Source of the DNA: Aquiflexum lacus
GTDB lineage: Bacteria > Bacteroidota > Bacteroidia > Cytophagales > Cyclobacteriaceae
DNA length: 64,000 nucleotides
NCBI RefSeq assembly: GCF_015476655.1
Contig: NZ_JABFHF010000005.1
Coordinates: 205,829 to 269,828 of the forward strand
Direction: 5' to 3'
In this document: positions 32,362-42,358 of the stretch, in pieces
How positions within the stretch are numbered: the first letter of the stretch is position 1
How the letters are laid out: each line of letters starts with the position of its first letter
The notes under the pieces: generated by a model
Told to the model about the DNA's origin: nothing
The model's input: only the letters and a program-made list of their open reading frames with translations
Databases searched by the model: none
Made by a program: the position numbers and the translations under genes

Positions 32362-33222
32362 TCAATAAGCTTTTAGACTGATATCCATACTTTTTACCTG
32401 ATGGGTCAACGCACCTACGGAAATATAATCCACCCCACACTCAGCTACATCTTTCAAAGTTGATTCTGTAATACCGCCCGAAGCTTCTAGTGGGTATTTC
32501 CCGCCCACTAATTTGACAGCTTCTCTCATGGTAGGATAATCCATATTGTCCAGCATGATATAGTCTATACCTCCTGTTGCAAGGACTTCTTTGACTTCAT
32601 TGAGATTCCTGGTTTCAACCTCTATCTTCAAATCAAGGTTGTTGGAAGCTAGGTAATTTTTGGTTGAGGTAATGGCATTTCGAATCCCGCCTGCAAAGTC
32701 AATATGGTTGTCCTTGAGCATGACCATGTCGTATAATGCAAAACGGTGGTTGATCCCTCCGCCCAAAATAACTGCCCATTTTTCCATCAACCGAAAATTC
32801 GGTGTAGTTTTCCGGGTGTCCATCAATTTTGCCTTTGTGTGAGCGATCAATTGATTAAGTTGGGATGTTTTGGTGGCTATTCCACTCATTCGCTGCATGC
32901 AATTGAGCACCAGTCTTTCAGTTGTCAAAATAGAAGCAGCAGCACCCTTTACCTTTAATCCTATTTGACCTGCTGCAACTTTCTCCCCATCCCTTAAAAG
33001 CATTTCTACTGCCAATGTTGGGTCGTATTGATTAAAAATCATTCCAGCCAACTGCAGACCCGCTATGACGCCATCTTCTTTGATAATCAGCTGAGCCTGT
33101 CCCTGTTTTCCTTTTGGGATGGATCCCAAGGAAGAATGGTCGCCAGAACCGACATCTTCAGTCAGCGCCATTTGAATAAATTGATGTATTTTTTCCGGAC
33201 TTAAATAACCTATATTTTCCAC
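32362..33222 (-). CDS. nadC: nicotinate-nucleotide diphosphorylase (quinolinate phosphoribosyltransferase)
   Basis: A 286-residue enzyme of NAD biosynthesis that converts quinolinate and PRPP to nicotinate mononucleotide. It starts with GTG at 33222. MALTEDVGSGDHSS (about 17-30), ERLVLNCMQRMSGIAT, DTRKTTPNFRLMEKWAV with GGGINHRFALYDMVMLKDNH, and the C-terminal LEASGGI and GVDYISVGALTH are all family signatures with the catalytic Lys/Arg/His residues. It stands next to the DUF4783 gene in the same direction (34-base gap). Confidence 0.93.
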   Translation of the reverse strand: MENIGYLSPEKIHQFIQMALTEDVGSGDHSSLGSIPKGKQGQAQLIIKEDGVIAGLQLAGMIFNQYDPTLAVEMLLRDGEKVAAGQIGLKVKGAAASILTTERLVLNCMQRMSGIATKTSQLNQLIAHTKAKLMDTRKTTPNFRLMEKWAVILGGGINHRFALYDMVMLKDNHIDFAGGIRNAITSTKNYLASNNLDLKIEVETRNLNEVKEVLATGGIDYIMLDNMDYPTMREAVKLVGGKYPLEASGGITESTLKDVAECGVDYISVGALTHQVKSMDISLKAY

Positions 33223-33256
33223 GCCTCAAAATTAAAAAATAAAGTGTGGGTGTGAT

Positions 33257-33667
33257 TTAAAATCTCATTTTTATAATTTCCAAACTGTAAATTTTCATCA
33301 GGTCACCTTTATCTGCCCCTTTGATCAATATCCTAAACTGATCGGTATCGGTAGTGTAAGAGCCTACAAAAAACATGGTAGGCCCCGGGCTGCCGCCTTT
33401 ATGAAGGATTTTAAAATCAGTGGGGGGGTATTTTATAAAGAAATCTTTTAGGATGAACTCAGCTTGATTTTTGGAATAATCACCTTGATGACCGTTGATA
33501 TTCAGGTTGATAGCTTGGTCAAAATATTTTGCAAGATCTTTACTGGAACCTGTTTTGAAATATACAGTAACGTCAGTGAGATTGAACAGAATCGGCCTGA
33601 AATCACTTGCATTCGACTGCATAAAAAGTAGCACACTCAAAGTAAGAAGGGCAATTATTTTTTTCAT
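33257..33667 (-). CDS. DUF4783-like secreted protein
   Basis: A 136-residue protein. The start is placed at ATG 33667, where a signal peptide MKKIIALLTLSVLLFMQSNA begins; a longer frame from 33742 is unlikely. The mature part (SSKDLAKYFDQAINLNINGH, YSKNQAEFILKDFFIKYPP, FFVGSYTTDTDQFRILI) has the NTF2-like pattern of DUF4783, a Bacteroidetes family of unknown function. It precedes nadC in the same direction by 34 bases, a frequent arrangement. Confidence 0.8.
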   Translation of the reverse strand: MKKIIALLTLSVLLFMQSNASDFRPILFNLTDVTVYFKTGSSKDLAKYFDQAINLNINGHQGDYSKNQAEFILKDFFIKYPPTDFKILHKGGSPGPTMFFVGSYTTDTDQFRILIKGADKGDLMKIYSLEIIKMRF

Positions 33668-33878
33668 GAACCCGATAACTTCAAAAATTAAGCCAATATG
33701 AAACTGTAAATCCTTTTTTTTTTGAAAAAAGTAGTTGTCCACTAATTTCTGTAATTCGTACTCAGATTTTCCTGATTAATAAAAATTAATCTAGCTGGAA
33801 TTTTGTCCCCTTAGCAAAGAATAATCATTTTTACGGTTCAATTTAGAATTTTATTGATTTTTAAATTTTTGTTTGAAC

Positions 33879-35399
33879 ATGAATAAAAAAGTAATCTTAA
33901 TGATATTGGATGGTTGGGGCATCGCTACCAATCCGGAAGTATCCGCAATCGACAAGGCCAAAACGCCTTTCGTGGATAGCTTATACAAGAAATATCCCCA
34001 TTCGAAATTGGAAGCATCGGGCCTTGCAGTTGGGCTTCCTGAAGGTCAAATGGGCAATTCAGAAGTTGGCCACATGAACATAGGAGCAGGTAGGGTAGTG
34101 TATCAGGACCTTGTCAAGATAAATAAGGCCGTAATTGAGGGTAACTTAAACCACCACCCTGTTTTGGTAGAGGCCTTTGCTTATGCCAAAAGGGAAAGTA
34201 AAAAAGTTCATTTTATCGGCTTGGTTTCCGATGGTGGAGTCCATGCCCATCTCGCCCACCTGAAAGGTCTATGTGATGCGGCCAAATACCACGGGCTTCC
34301 CAAAGTATTTGTCCATGCTTTTACAGATGGCAGAGATACAGATCCAAAGAGCGGATTGCATTACTTAAGCGAACTGAACGAATACTTTCAGCATTCGGTG
34401 GGTAAGATTGCTTCTGTCGTTGGCAGGTATTATGCCATGGACAGGGACAAAAGATGGGAAAGGGTAAAATTGGCCTATGATGCACTAGTACATGGAGAAG
34501 GAGAAAAATCCAAAGATATTATAGCTTCCATAGTCAAATCCTACAGTAATGGTGTCACGGATGAGTTCATCAGGCCAATCATTCAAGTAGATGAAGAAGG
34601 CAAACCATTGGCAAAAATTGAAAGTGGCGATGTGGTGGTTTGTTTTAACTTCCGGACAGATAGGGGAAGAGAAATCACTCAGGTGTTGACCCAGACTGAT
34701 TTTGAGGATTTCAACATGAAAAAACTTAATCTCAATTATATTACCTTCAGCAATTACGACGAAACCTTCAAAGGCATCAAGGTTCTTTTTGAAAAAGACA
34801 ATCTGAACAATACATTAGGCGAAGTACTGGCCCGCAATGGAAGGAAGCAGATTAGGATAGCCGAAACCGAAAAATACCCACATGTGACATTCTTTTTTTC
34901 CGGAGGAAGGGAAAAGGAATTTGAAGGGGAAAGCAGGATTTTATGTCCATCTCCCAAAGTGGCGACTTATGACCTCAAGCCCGAAATGAGTGCTTTTGAA
35001 ATAGCGGATAAAATAAAGACAGAACTAAGGAGAAAAGAAGTTGATTTTGTTTGTCTTAATTTTGCAAATCCTGATATGGTCGGTCATACGGGGGTATTTG
35101 AAGCAGCTGTCAAAGCATGTGAAACAGTTGATGAATGTGCAAGACAAGTGATCGAGCAAGCTTTGGAAAGTGGTTACACGACCATTGTGATTGCCGACCA
35201 TGGCAACAGTGACATGATGATCAATGAAGATGGGAGTCCCAACACCGCTCATACCACTAACCTAGTACCATGTATCTTGGTGGACAAAAATGATAATTTT
35301 GAAATCAAGGATGGGAAATTAGGTGATCTTGCGCCGACTATCCTTACACTGATGGGAGTGTCTATTCCTTCCGAAATGACTGGAGATATACTATTGTAA
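33879..35399 (+). CDS. gpmI: 2,3-bisphosphoglycerate-independent phosphoglycerate mutase
   Basis: A 506-residue manganese-dependent glycolytic enzyme interconverting 3- and 2-phosphoglycerate. The start is ATG 33879; a TTG two codons upstream is unlikely. The metal-binding start LMILDGWGIA and the catalytic serine S61 in GNSEVGHMNIGAGR are intact, as are HAFTDGRDTDPKSG, NFRTDRGREITQ and the late metal ligands in DHGNSDMM and HTTNLVP. A 14-base inverted repeat follows the stop. Confidence 0.96.
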   Translation: MNKKVILMILDGWGIATNPEVSAIDKAKTPFVDSLYKKYPHSKLEASGLAVGLPEGQMGNSEVGHMNIGAGRVVYQDLVKINKAVIEGNLNHHPVLVEAFAYAKRESKKVHFIGLVSDGGVHAHLAHLKGLCDAAKYHGLPKVFVHAFTDGRDTDPKSGLHYLSELNEYFQHSVGKIASVVGRYYAMDRDKRWERVKLAYDALVHGEGEKSKDIIASIVKSYSNGVTDEFIRPIIQVDEEGKPLAKIESGDVVVCFNFRTDRGREITQVLTQTDFEDFNMKKLNLNYITFSNYDETFKGIKVLFEKDNLNNTLGEVLARNGRKQIRIAETEKYPHVTFFFSGGREKEFEGESRILCPSPKVATYDLKPEMSAFEIADKIKTELRRKEVDFVCLNFANPDMVGHTGVFEAAVKACETVDECARQVIEQALESGYTTIVIADHGNSDMMINEDGSPNTAHTTNLVPCILVDKNDNFEIKDGKLGDLAPTILTLMGVSIPSEMTGDILL

Positions 35400-35417
35400 T
35401 TTCTATTACATTTGCAG

Positions 35418-35455
35418 ACAAAGAATTCAATCCATTCAGGAATTGAATTCTTTGT
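35418..35455 (+). terminator. hairpin after gpmI
   Basis: Perfect 14-base arms ACAAAGAATTCAAT and ATTGAATTCTTTGT with a 10-base loop, followed by TATTT. The T-run is short, so termination strength is uncertain. Confidence 0.65.
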
Positions 35456-35488
35456 TATTTAAAGCCAACTCAAAAAATTATTGTAATT

Positions 35489-36046
35489 ATGAAATACTAT
35501 TTGTTGCTGATTTCTATTGGGTTTTTAGTCATTGGATGCTCCGTAGGTGAAAACAAACCCGGTTTGTCTGAACCTGTATATTTTCCCCTCAAAGATTATT
35601 TTGAAGTACAAGCTCTTCAACTTGACGGGAAAGGTGTGTCCAAGGAAATAACTGTCAATGGAGAAAAAGAAAAAATCAAAAAGACATTAGATTCAGATGG
35701 ATGGTTGAGAGAGTTTGAGTTCTTTATAGAGGCAGATATCAACAGCTCCAGTTTGGCTGGTTCATATGAGACGAGAAGAAGTGAAAAGGCCATTATTCAC
35801 GAACTTAAACCGGGAGAGAAAGGTAAAATTAAAAGAATTGTAGTCAATTTTGATGGGGAAGAGGTAAAGGATATTTCATTTGTTTCCAGAACTGAAAATC
35901 TCTTTTATAGCTCTGAGACAAGAGGTGTAATCTACAATCAAAGTCTGACAGGTAAACTTGATAATTATGTCGTGGAGACCATGCAGAAGGTTGTATTTCT
36001 CAAACCCAATAAAATGATCATTACTGCTGCCATCAATTATTATTGA
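35489..36046 (+). CDS. lipoprotein of unknown function
   Basis: A 185-residue lipoprotein with lipobox VIGC at residues 14-17 after MKYYLLLISIGFL. The mature part is a polar beta-rich chain (EVQALQLDGKGVSKEITVNG, GWLREFEFFIEADINSSSLA, TAAINYY). I do not recognise a family; similar single-domain lipoproteins are frequent in this phylum. It is followed by a strong terminator and convergent with nhaD. Confidence 0.7.
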   Translation: MKYYLLLISIGFLVIGCSVGENKPGLSEPVYFPLKDYFEVQALQLDGKGVSKEITVNGEKEKIKKTLDSDGWLREFEFFIEADINSSSLAGSYETRRSEKAIIHELKPGEKGKIKRIVVNFDGEEVKDISFVSRTENLFYSSETRGVIYNQSLTGKLDNYVVETMQKVVFLKPNKMIITAAINYY

Positions 36047-36075
36047 TGGTTCTGGTTCGCTAAGCAACCAAATGC

Positions 36076-36110
36076 AAATCCCGGACAATGATCTTTGTCC
36101 GGGATTTTTT
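36076..36110 (+). terminator. terminator after the lipoprotein gene
   Basis: Perfect 13-base arms AAATCCCGGACAA and TTGTCCGGGATTT, 6-base loop, followed by T3 and TATG. It may serve both convergent genes. Confidence 0.85.
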
Positions 36111-36170
36111 ATGTGGTCAAGAATCAGGTGTTTAACAATGGTTAATACTGGGTCTTAAAACCAATATTCC

Positions 36171-37673
36171 TTATACAAAGGCAAAGAACACCAGCCAGGT
36201 AATGATCAGTACAGGCAGCAATATGGGTATTGAAAACCTGATGACATAACCAAAGAATGAAGGCATTTTTATACCGCTCTGCTCTGCGATGGATTTGACC
36301 ATGAAGTTAGGCCCATTACCGATATACGTCATTGCACCAAAGAAAACCGCTGCTATGGAGATAGCCATTAATTCGAAAGCAGAGTCATCGTAATTATTTA
36401 GAGCAAAATCTCTGACGTTTTCTATGTTGCTGATTTCAGCACCTTGAGAAGCCATAGCAGCAGCCAGGAAATTCAGGTATGTCGGTGCGTTGTCCAAAAA
36501 CCCTGAAAGAATTCCGGTACCCCAATATAGGGTATTGTGGGTAATGATAGCGGCACCTTCAGGAGACTTTGCAAAGTTGCCGACAAGTTCAAGTGCAGGC
36601 ATCATGGTTCCGAAAATCCCAATAAATATGAATGCCACTTCCCTTATAGGTTCGAAATTAAACTCATTGCCTTTGATGGCTTTTTGGTCTGCAAATTTGA
36701 AACTCAAATAAGCCACTGATAACATGATGATTTCTCTGATGAAAGAAAATTTCTGCCCATCATAATGTATTGCAGGAACCCAATCAATTACATTAGGATC
36801 TAAGAACACTGAACCAATGACAACCAAAAGCCATAAAAAATTTCTTGATCCGATTAATTCAAATTTATTGGTATAAGTTGTATTTATGAGATCTTCTTCG
36901 ATGGCTTTACCGAATTTTTTATCTATAAAATAAAATATAGTAGACAAAATAAGCAGTGCTAAAATCCAAGCAGGCCAGTTATATTCCAAAGTCCAGAAGA
37001 AAGGGACTCCTTTTAAGAATCCAAGAAACAATGGGGGATCACCAATAGGTGTCAAAGAGCCACCGATGTTGCTGACCATAAAAATAAAGAAAATGATATG
37101 ATATGGTTGGATATTCCCTTTGTTTAACCTGATAAATGGTCTGATAAGTAGCATGGAAGCACCTGTAGTACCTATTAGATTGGAGATAAGTGCGCCTATA
37201 AGCAAAAGCGTGACATTTGCCATTGGGGTGGCTTTTTTGTCAACCTCTATCAAAATGCCTCCCGAAGCGATATACAGAGAAGCCAAAAGTGCAATAAATT
37301 GCACATATTCCGCCATGGCATGAACAGGGCCATGCACGTTGTGGAGTATAAACAAATAATAGGACACGACTAATATTGCAAGTCCAACAGCAATCTTGGG
37401 GTAATTGTGGTGCCAGAAATGTTCGTAGAACAAAGGACCTGTGGCAATCATCAGCAATAGGGCAACAAAAGGGATGACCAGCCAAAGCGGTGCAATCTCA
37501 TGGTGTTCTTCGGAATCATCATAGATATGTTCTGTCAGACCTGCTACCTGATCACTTTCACTCTCCTGATCGGTTATTTCTATCTGGGGATCTGCTTGAG
37601 CAAATACTTGTGGGATACCTGAAAAATACAATATCCCAAAAACCACTACAAAAACAGGAATAAGATTCTTCAT
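36171..37673 (-). CDS. nhaD: sodium/proton antiporter, NhaD family
   Basis: A 500-residue membrane transporter. After an N-terminal cleavable-type segment (FVVVFGILYFSGIPQVFAQA, about 7-26) and an acidic stretch there are about 12 membrane helices. GNPP-type signatures of the ion transporter superfamily appear as TGASMLLIRPFIRLN, NIGGSLTPIGDPPLFLGFLKG and GFLDNAPTYLNFLA, typical of NhaD. It exports sodium (or lithium) in exchange for protons, which suits a salt-lake or marine relative. It stands alone. Confidence 0.9.
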   Translation of the reverse strand: MKNLIPVFVVVFGILYFSGIPQVFAQADPQIEITDQESESDQVAGLTEHIYDDSEEHHEIAPLWLVIPFVALLLMIATGPLFYEHFWHHNYPKIAVGLAILVVSYYLFILHNVHGPVHAMAEYVQFIALLASLYIASGGILIEVDKKATPMANVTLLLIGALISNLIGTTGASMLLIRPFIRLNKGNIQPYHIIFFIFMVSNIGGSLTPIGDPPLFLGFLKGVPFFWTLEYNWPAWILALLILSTIFYFIDKKFGKAIEEDLINTTYTNKFELIGSRNFLWLLVVIGSVFLDPNVIDWVPAIHYDGQKFSFIREIIMLSVAYLSFKFADQKAIKGNEFNFEPIREVAFIFIGIFGTMMPALELVGNFAKSPEGAAIITHNTLYWGTGILSGFLDNAPTYLNFLAAAMASQGAEISNIENVRDFALNNYDDSAFELMAISIAAVFFGAMTYIGNGPNFMVKSIAEQSGIKMPSFFGYVIRFSIPILLPVLIITWLVFFAFV

Positions 37674-37866
37674 CCAATTAAAATTAAGGGCTTTTTTTTA
37701 ACTATTATGATTTCCGAAAACCTGATTATCGAATCAATTCAAACTACAAATTATGATTTTACTTTTGCTAAACTACTATTTTTGCATGAAAAGCGCTACA
37801 TAAAAAATCACCCACCAGAGGAATTATTTTAATTTAATCCCTCTTGGCTGATGATTGGTAATATGA

Positions 37867-39093
37867 TTATACAAGTTGCTCCAAGGCTATTTCCAAAGAA
37901 GTCATGGCAAGTCCTGTTTTTTCGGTATTTCTCTCAAAAGTTGTTTTTAAGGCTTTCGAAATTGTTTCACTGACATCAGTAAATATAGCCTCATCCGTCA
38001 GTACAACTTGGTCTGACATGAGGTAGGCGAATACCCTTGCCATTCCGCAATTGGCGATAAAGTCCGGGAGGAGTGAAATTTTTTCATCTACCCACATGCC
38101 AATGGGACCAAAAAATATCTCGGGATCAGCAAAAGGTACATTGGCACCACAGCTGATTACTTCCAATCCGGCGTGGACCATTCTTTCTGCCTGGATTTTA
38201 TTTATCAATCTTGAGGCAGCAGCAGGTATAAAAATCTCATTCTTTAAATCCCATATGCGGTCATTGACTTCCTCAAAAGGAATCAATTCATCTGCAACCA
38301 GTTTGTTTCCTTTTCTCTTCACAAACAATTCCCTTATTTCATCCAGGGTAAAGCCTTCCTGATTGATCAATCCCCCCTCTTTATCTATAATACCGACAAT
38401 CTTGACACCCTCTACTGCAAGAAAGCAGGCTGCTGCAGCACCCACATTTCCCCAGCCCTGTATAACAGCTCTTTTCCCCTGAATATTTCCTCCCCAAATC
38501 TTGTAATAGTGTCTGACTGCTTCTGCTACCCCGAAGCCCGTAATCATATCTGCAACTTTATATTTTTTCGGACCATTGGGTGTGTACAATGGATCCTCTA
38601 AAACTTTGGAAACACCTTGACGCAGCTGACCGATTTTTCGGATTTTTTCAGGCTCAGTAGCATGGAAATGACCATTTACCACACCTTCCTGTGGATGCCA
38701 TAGTCCGTAGGATTCTGTGATTGGAATTACTTCATGGATTTCATCTATATTGAGGTCACCACCAGTGCCATAATAGTTTTTGAGCAAGGGCATTACCGCC
38801 CTGTACCAGCGTTTCAGCACCTCGTCTTTTCTGGGGTCATTTGGATCAAAATTGATTCCTGACTTTGCACCACCAATAGACGGTCCCGAGACAGTGAATT
38901 TTACTTCCATCGTTTTGGCAAGGGATTCCACTTCCCGTTTGTCAAGACCTTTACGCATCCTTGTTCCTCCTCCCGCTGCACCTCCCCGGAGCGAGTTGAT
39001 GACTACCCAGCCTTCCGCCTCTGATTCACTGTCACTCCATTCAAAAACAATTTCCGGCTGTTGGTTCTCAAATTTTTTGAGTAATTCTTTCAT
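37867..39093 (-). CDS. Glu/Leu/Phe/Val dehydrogenase
   Basis: A 408-residue amino-acid dehydrogenase. GGAAGGGTRMRKGL (about 37-50), the catalytic-lysine block GGAKSGINFDP (about 74-84) with GTGGDLNIDE, and the NAD-binding Rossmann start QGWGNVGAAAACFLAVEG. The overall form matches glutamate dehydrogenase-type enzymes that interconvert glutamate and 2-oxoglutarate; exact substrate preference is not readable. It is followed downstream by nothing of the same pathway. The start ATG 39093 leaves a 66-base gap to anmK. Confidence 0.9.
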   Translation of the reverse strand: MKELLKKFENQQPEIVFEWSDSESEAEGWVVINSLRGGAAGGGTRMRKGLDKREVESLAKTMEVKFTVSGPSIGGAKSGINFDPNDPRKDEVLKRWYRAVMPLLKNYYGTGGDLNIDEIHEVIPITESYGLWHPQEGVVNGHFHATEPEKIRKIGQLRQGVSKVLEDPLYTPNGPKKYKVADMITGFGVAEAVRHYYKIWGGNIQGKRAVIQGWGNVGAAAACFLAVEGVKIVGIIDKEGGLINQEGFTLDEIRELFVKRKGNKLVADELIPFEEVNDRIWDLKNEIFIPAAASRLINKIQAERMVHAGLEVISCGANVPFADPEIFFGPIGMWVDEKISLLPDFIANCGMARVFAYLMSDQVVLTDEAIFTDVSETISKALKTTFERNTEKTGLAMTSLEIALEQLV

Positions 39094-39159
39094 GTTTAAT
39101 ATTTGGGTTTATCAGGTGGCAAAAATAGAAATATTCTCGACTATTGTGGTACTGGTATT

Positions 39160-40236
39160 TTACAGCCCGTAAGTCGTTCCTCCGCAATTGTCCCTGGAAG
39201 CCCCTGTCACAGATGCCAGACAATTGACCTCTCCTCGAATTTTTAAGACCCCAAGAAATGCAAACAATAAAGCTTCCTTAAAATTGATCAAGGTCTTATC
39301 AGCTGCTATGAATTCAAAATCTTCGGCCAGCTCATTTTGAAACATTTCCATAAAAAAATTATTGTAAGCTCCCCCTCCGGTGATCAGAATTGCAGGTTTT
39401 TTCCCTGGAATGGGCTGAAGTACCTTTTTGATTTGCTCGACATAATGGACCACCAAAGTATGTAGGATATTCTCAGGCTTATACGCTCCGCTCCATTCAA
39501 GGATTTTTAGATAATCATCCAGATCTTCCCTGCCCAGAGATTTGGCCCCAACTTTTTGATAAAAGGGGAGTTTGTTCAGATCTTTTAATACTTTGGGCAG
39601 CAGTTTGCCCTTTCTGGCAAGTTTTCCATTTTTATCATAAGCCTTGCCACAGGTTTCAGCGAAATGATTGAGCAGTAGGTTGAAAGGACAAATATCAAAA
39701 GCAATCCTTTTTCCGTCAAAATTCATACTGATGTTTGCAATACCGCCCAGATTGATACAATAATCATGTTCTCCAAATAATAATTGATCACCTATAGGAA
39801 CCAAAGGTGCACCTTGTCCGCCCAGCTGTACATCAAGCATTCTGAAATCATTGATGGCGGGTATTCCACAGGATTGGTGAAGTGCCCAGCCATTTCCGAT
39901 TTGCAGACTGAGTTTTTTGGATGGTTGGTGAAATACTGTGTGGCCATGAGAGGCAACCGCCTGTGCAGAAAGTGATTTTTTGGTCAAAAAATATTTGACT
40001 TGATCTCCCATCCAGTTTCCAAACTCTACATCCAGTAAGGCCAGCTTTTGGCCTTTGAGTAGGTGTGACTTTTTGAGTTTCTTTCCCATTTTCTTGGGAA
40101 ATGGTATGGTATCAGATTCAATAATTGAAAAGCTCCAATTGTCTTTTTTTTCAAATTCGCAGAAAGCAATGTCTAAGCCATCGCCTGAAGTACCTGACAT
40201 TAAACCGATCACTTTGTATATAGAAGAGCCGCTCAT
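39160..40236 (-). CDS. anmK: anhydro-N-acetylmuramic acid kinase
   Basis: A 358-residue ASKHA-fold kinase that cleaves and phosphorylates 1,6-anhydroMurNAc during peptidoglycan recycling. VIGLMSGTSGDGLDIAFCEF (in pieces at the N-terminus), SHGHTVFHQP, NDFRMLDVQLGGQGAPLVPIGD and INLGGIANIS are family signatures. The C-terminal ATP-site block ILITGGGAYNNFFMEMF is intact. The end encodes ASVTGASRDNCGGTTYG, also typical. It is divergent from coaX, with 117 bases between. Confidence 0.94.
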   Translation of the reverse strand: MSGSSIYKVIGLMSGTSGDGLDIAFCEFEKKDNWSFSIIESDTIPFPKKMGKKLKKSHLLKGQKLALLDVEFGNWMGDQVKYFLTKKSLSAQAVASHGHTVFHQPSKKLSLQIGNGWALHQSCGIPAINDFRMLDVQLGGQGAPLVPIGDQLLFGEHDYCINLGGIANISMNFDGKRIAFDICPFNLLLNHFAETCGKAYDKNGKLARKGKLLPKVLKDLNKLPFYQKVGAKSLGREDLDDYLKILEWSGAYKPENILHTLVVHYVEQIKKVLQPIPGKKPAILITGGGAYNNFFMEMFQNELAEDFEFIAADKTLINFKEALLFAFLGVLKIRGEVNCLASVTGASRDNCGGTTYGL

Positions 40237-40353
40237 GGGTTAAATTTTGTTAAATGTATGTCTGTAAAGTTAATTTTAATTTATTCAAAAACAGAGCTAT
40301 GTTAAAATGAGTAATTTCACCATCATCATTTACAATCATCCTCTTTTCAACAT

Positions 40354-41079
40354 TTGAAAAATCTCGTTATTGATATAGGTAATACCAGGTTGAAGACCGC
40401 GCTCTTTGAGGATGGGGAAGTGCTTTTGGAAATGAATTATGAAGATTTTGGGAGTTTTTTGGAAGCCACCAAATCACTTCAATTCCAACAGGCCATTATC
40501 AGTTCTGTAACATATACCAAAGAACAATTGGAAGAACTCCTTGGCTTTTCTTTTCTGTTTTTGGACAAAACCACAGTTTTGCCCATGAAGAACAAATATG
40601 CCACTCCTGATACGCTTGGGGTGGATAGAAAAGCTGCTGTGATTGGAGGCAGGTCAATAATCAAAAGTGGACCTCTTTTGGCAGTGGACCTTGGAAGCTG
40701 TATTACCTATGACTTTCTGGATGAAGGAGACAACTATCTTGGAGGGTCGATTTCGCCGGGACTTCAGATGAGGTTCAGGTCAATGCATCAGCAAACGGCC
40801 AGATTGCCTCTTGCTGAATTGGAAAGTGGCACAATCCCGGATTTTATGGGCAATAGCACGGTAAGCTGCCTGAGAAGTGGGGTTTATTTCGGTATTCTCA
40901 ATGAAATAAATGGGTTTATCCAGAAATATCAAGAGCAATATCATGATTTGAAGGTCATTATTTGTGGAGGTGATTCAAAAATTTTTGAAAGCTTAACAAA
41001 AGACCACATATTTGTAATCCCTAATTTGATCCTGTATGGATTGGATAGAATATTAAGCTACAATGTCAATTACCAATAG
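40354..41079 (+). CDS. coaX: type III pantothenate kinase
   Basis: A 241-residue kinase for the first step of CoA synthesis. The start is TTG at 40354 (MKNLVIDIGNTRLKTALFE), because the phosphate-binding block DIGNTRLK lies within the first 13 residues and no ATG fits. TPDTLGVDRKAAVIGG, VDLGSCITYDF and GGSISPGLQMR are CoaX hallmarks. It overlaps the following outer-membrane protein gene by 17 bases, so the two are translationally coupled at the head of a long rightward cluster. Confidence 0.94.
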   Translation: MKNLVIDIGNTRLKTALFEDGEVLLEMNYEDFGSFLEATKSLQFQQAIISSVTYTKEQLEELLGFSFLFLDKTTVLPMKNKYATPDTLGVDRKAAVIGGRSIIKSGPLLAVDLGSCITYDFLDEGDNYLGGSISPGLQMRFRSMHQQTARLPLAELESGTIPDFMGNSTVSCLRSGVYFGILNEINGFIQKYQEQYHDLKVIICGGDSKIFESLTKDHIFVIPNLILYGLDRILSYNVNYQ

Positions 41080-42346
41080 GTTTAAATTACTTGGTGCAAT
41101 GTGCACCTTTTTCATATACACCAACGCTTATCCGCAATCAAGCGCCTCTACATACAGTGCCTTGGGTTTGGGAGAGTTCAATAATGCAGGATTTACCCAT
41201 AATCAGGGAATGGGCGGTTTGGGTATTAGCTTTGGGACCGGTTGGGGGATCAATTACATAAATCCAGCCTTATCGACCCGAAATACCATTTTCAATTTTC
41301 AAACAGCCTTCAGCTACGAAAGGTTGGATGTATCCTCATCCAATGATAATCAGACGGTAGATGGTGGAGGCCTCTCCTATGTTGGGGTATCACTTCCCAT
41401 CAATTCCGGGAAATCATCCATAGGTTTGGGTGTAAACCAGGTGACAAGCGTCAATTATAGCATTGTGGTCAATGGGCAGGTTACCAATTCAGACCTTACC
41501 TCGTTGAACAGAATAGATGGTGAAGGGGGTATCTCAGAAGCTTATCTTTCAACAGGCTTTGTAGTCGCCAAAAACCTAAGCCTTGGAATACATGGTTCTT
41601 ACCTGTTTGGTTCTACGATCAGGACGAACCAACTTACCTTGTTAAATGAAGAAAACAATCCAATAGGAGCCTCTACTGAATTTTATCAAAGGCTTACCGT
41701 CAGTGATGTCACTTTCAAAACAGGGCTTCATTATTATTTCAAAATCGGAACAAAAAGCAACCTTCATCTAGGCGCCATTTATCAGGCCTATGGAGCGATT
41801 AATGGAAAAGAATTTGCGAAGGTAGCTGAATTTGGCCAAGCTAGCAGGCCCGATACAGAAGGGGATATCATCAGAGACAATGAAGTCGGAAATGTTTTCA
41901 TTCCTAATAAGATAGGTTATGGGGTTTCTTACGAAAAAATTAATAAATTTGTAATTGGACTAGAAGCACAAATGCAGCAATTTAGCCAATACAGGTCCTT
42001 TGGAGGAAACCTTGGAGAATTGGGAGATAGTTATAGGGTTGCATTTGGCGGGCAGATAACACCGGATTATTCCGCAGTTGATAATCTATTTAAAAGGTCA
42101 ACTTACAGAATTGGGCTTCAATACGAGCAGACCCCCTACATTGTTAACCAAACCCAAATTACGGATCTTGGCATTAATTTTGGAGGATCTGTTCCGATTA
42201 ATAACCTTTCCCTCATGAACTTTGCCGTAAAGGTTGGGTCAAGGGGAACAATTGATAACGGATTGATCAGAGAAAATTACTTAAGCTTTAGTCTTGGATT
42301 TTCTCTCAATGATAATACATGGTTTTATAAACGAGTTTACGAATAA
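41063..42346 (+). CDS. outer-membrane beta-barrel protein
   Basis: A 427-residue protein that begins inside the coaX gene (17-base overlap). A signal peptide (about 1-24, ending NAYPQ) is followed by STYSALGLGEFNNAGFTHNQ, MGGLGISFGTGWGINYINPA and a chain of amphipathic beta strands ending in an aromatic-rich tail (NDNTWFYKRVYE). The start resembles outer-membrane proteins of the PorV/FadL-like or putative-protein type seen at this locus in Cytophagales. Its cargo is unknown. Next is a TPR protein 12 bases downstream. Confidence 0.8.
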   Translation: MSITNRFKLLGAMCTFFIYTNAYPQSSASTYSALGLGEFNNAGFTHNQGMGGLGISFGTGWGINYINPALSTRNTIFNFQTAFSYERLDVSSSNDNQTVDGGGLSYVGVSLPINSGKSSIGLGVNQVTSVNYSIVVNGQVTNSDLTSLNRIDGEGGISEAYLSTGFVVAKNLSLGIHGSYLFGSTIRTNQLTLLNEENNPIGASTEFYQRLTVSDVTFKTGLHYYFKIGTKSNLHLGAIYQAYGAINGKEFAKVAEFGQASRPDTEGDIIRDNEVGNVFIPNKIGYGVSYEKINKFVIGLEAQMQQFSQYRSFGGNLGELGDSYRVAFGGQITPDYSAVDNLFKRSTYRIGLQYEQTPYIVNQTQITDLGINFGGSVPINNLSLMNFAVKVGSRGTIDNGLIRENYLSFSLGFSLNDNTWFYKRVYE

Positions 42347-42358
42347 AGCAAATAGAAT

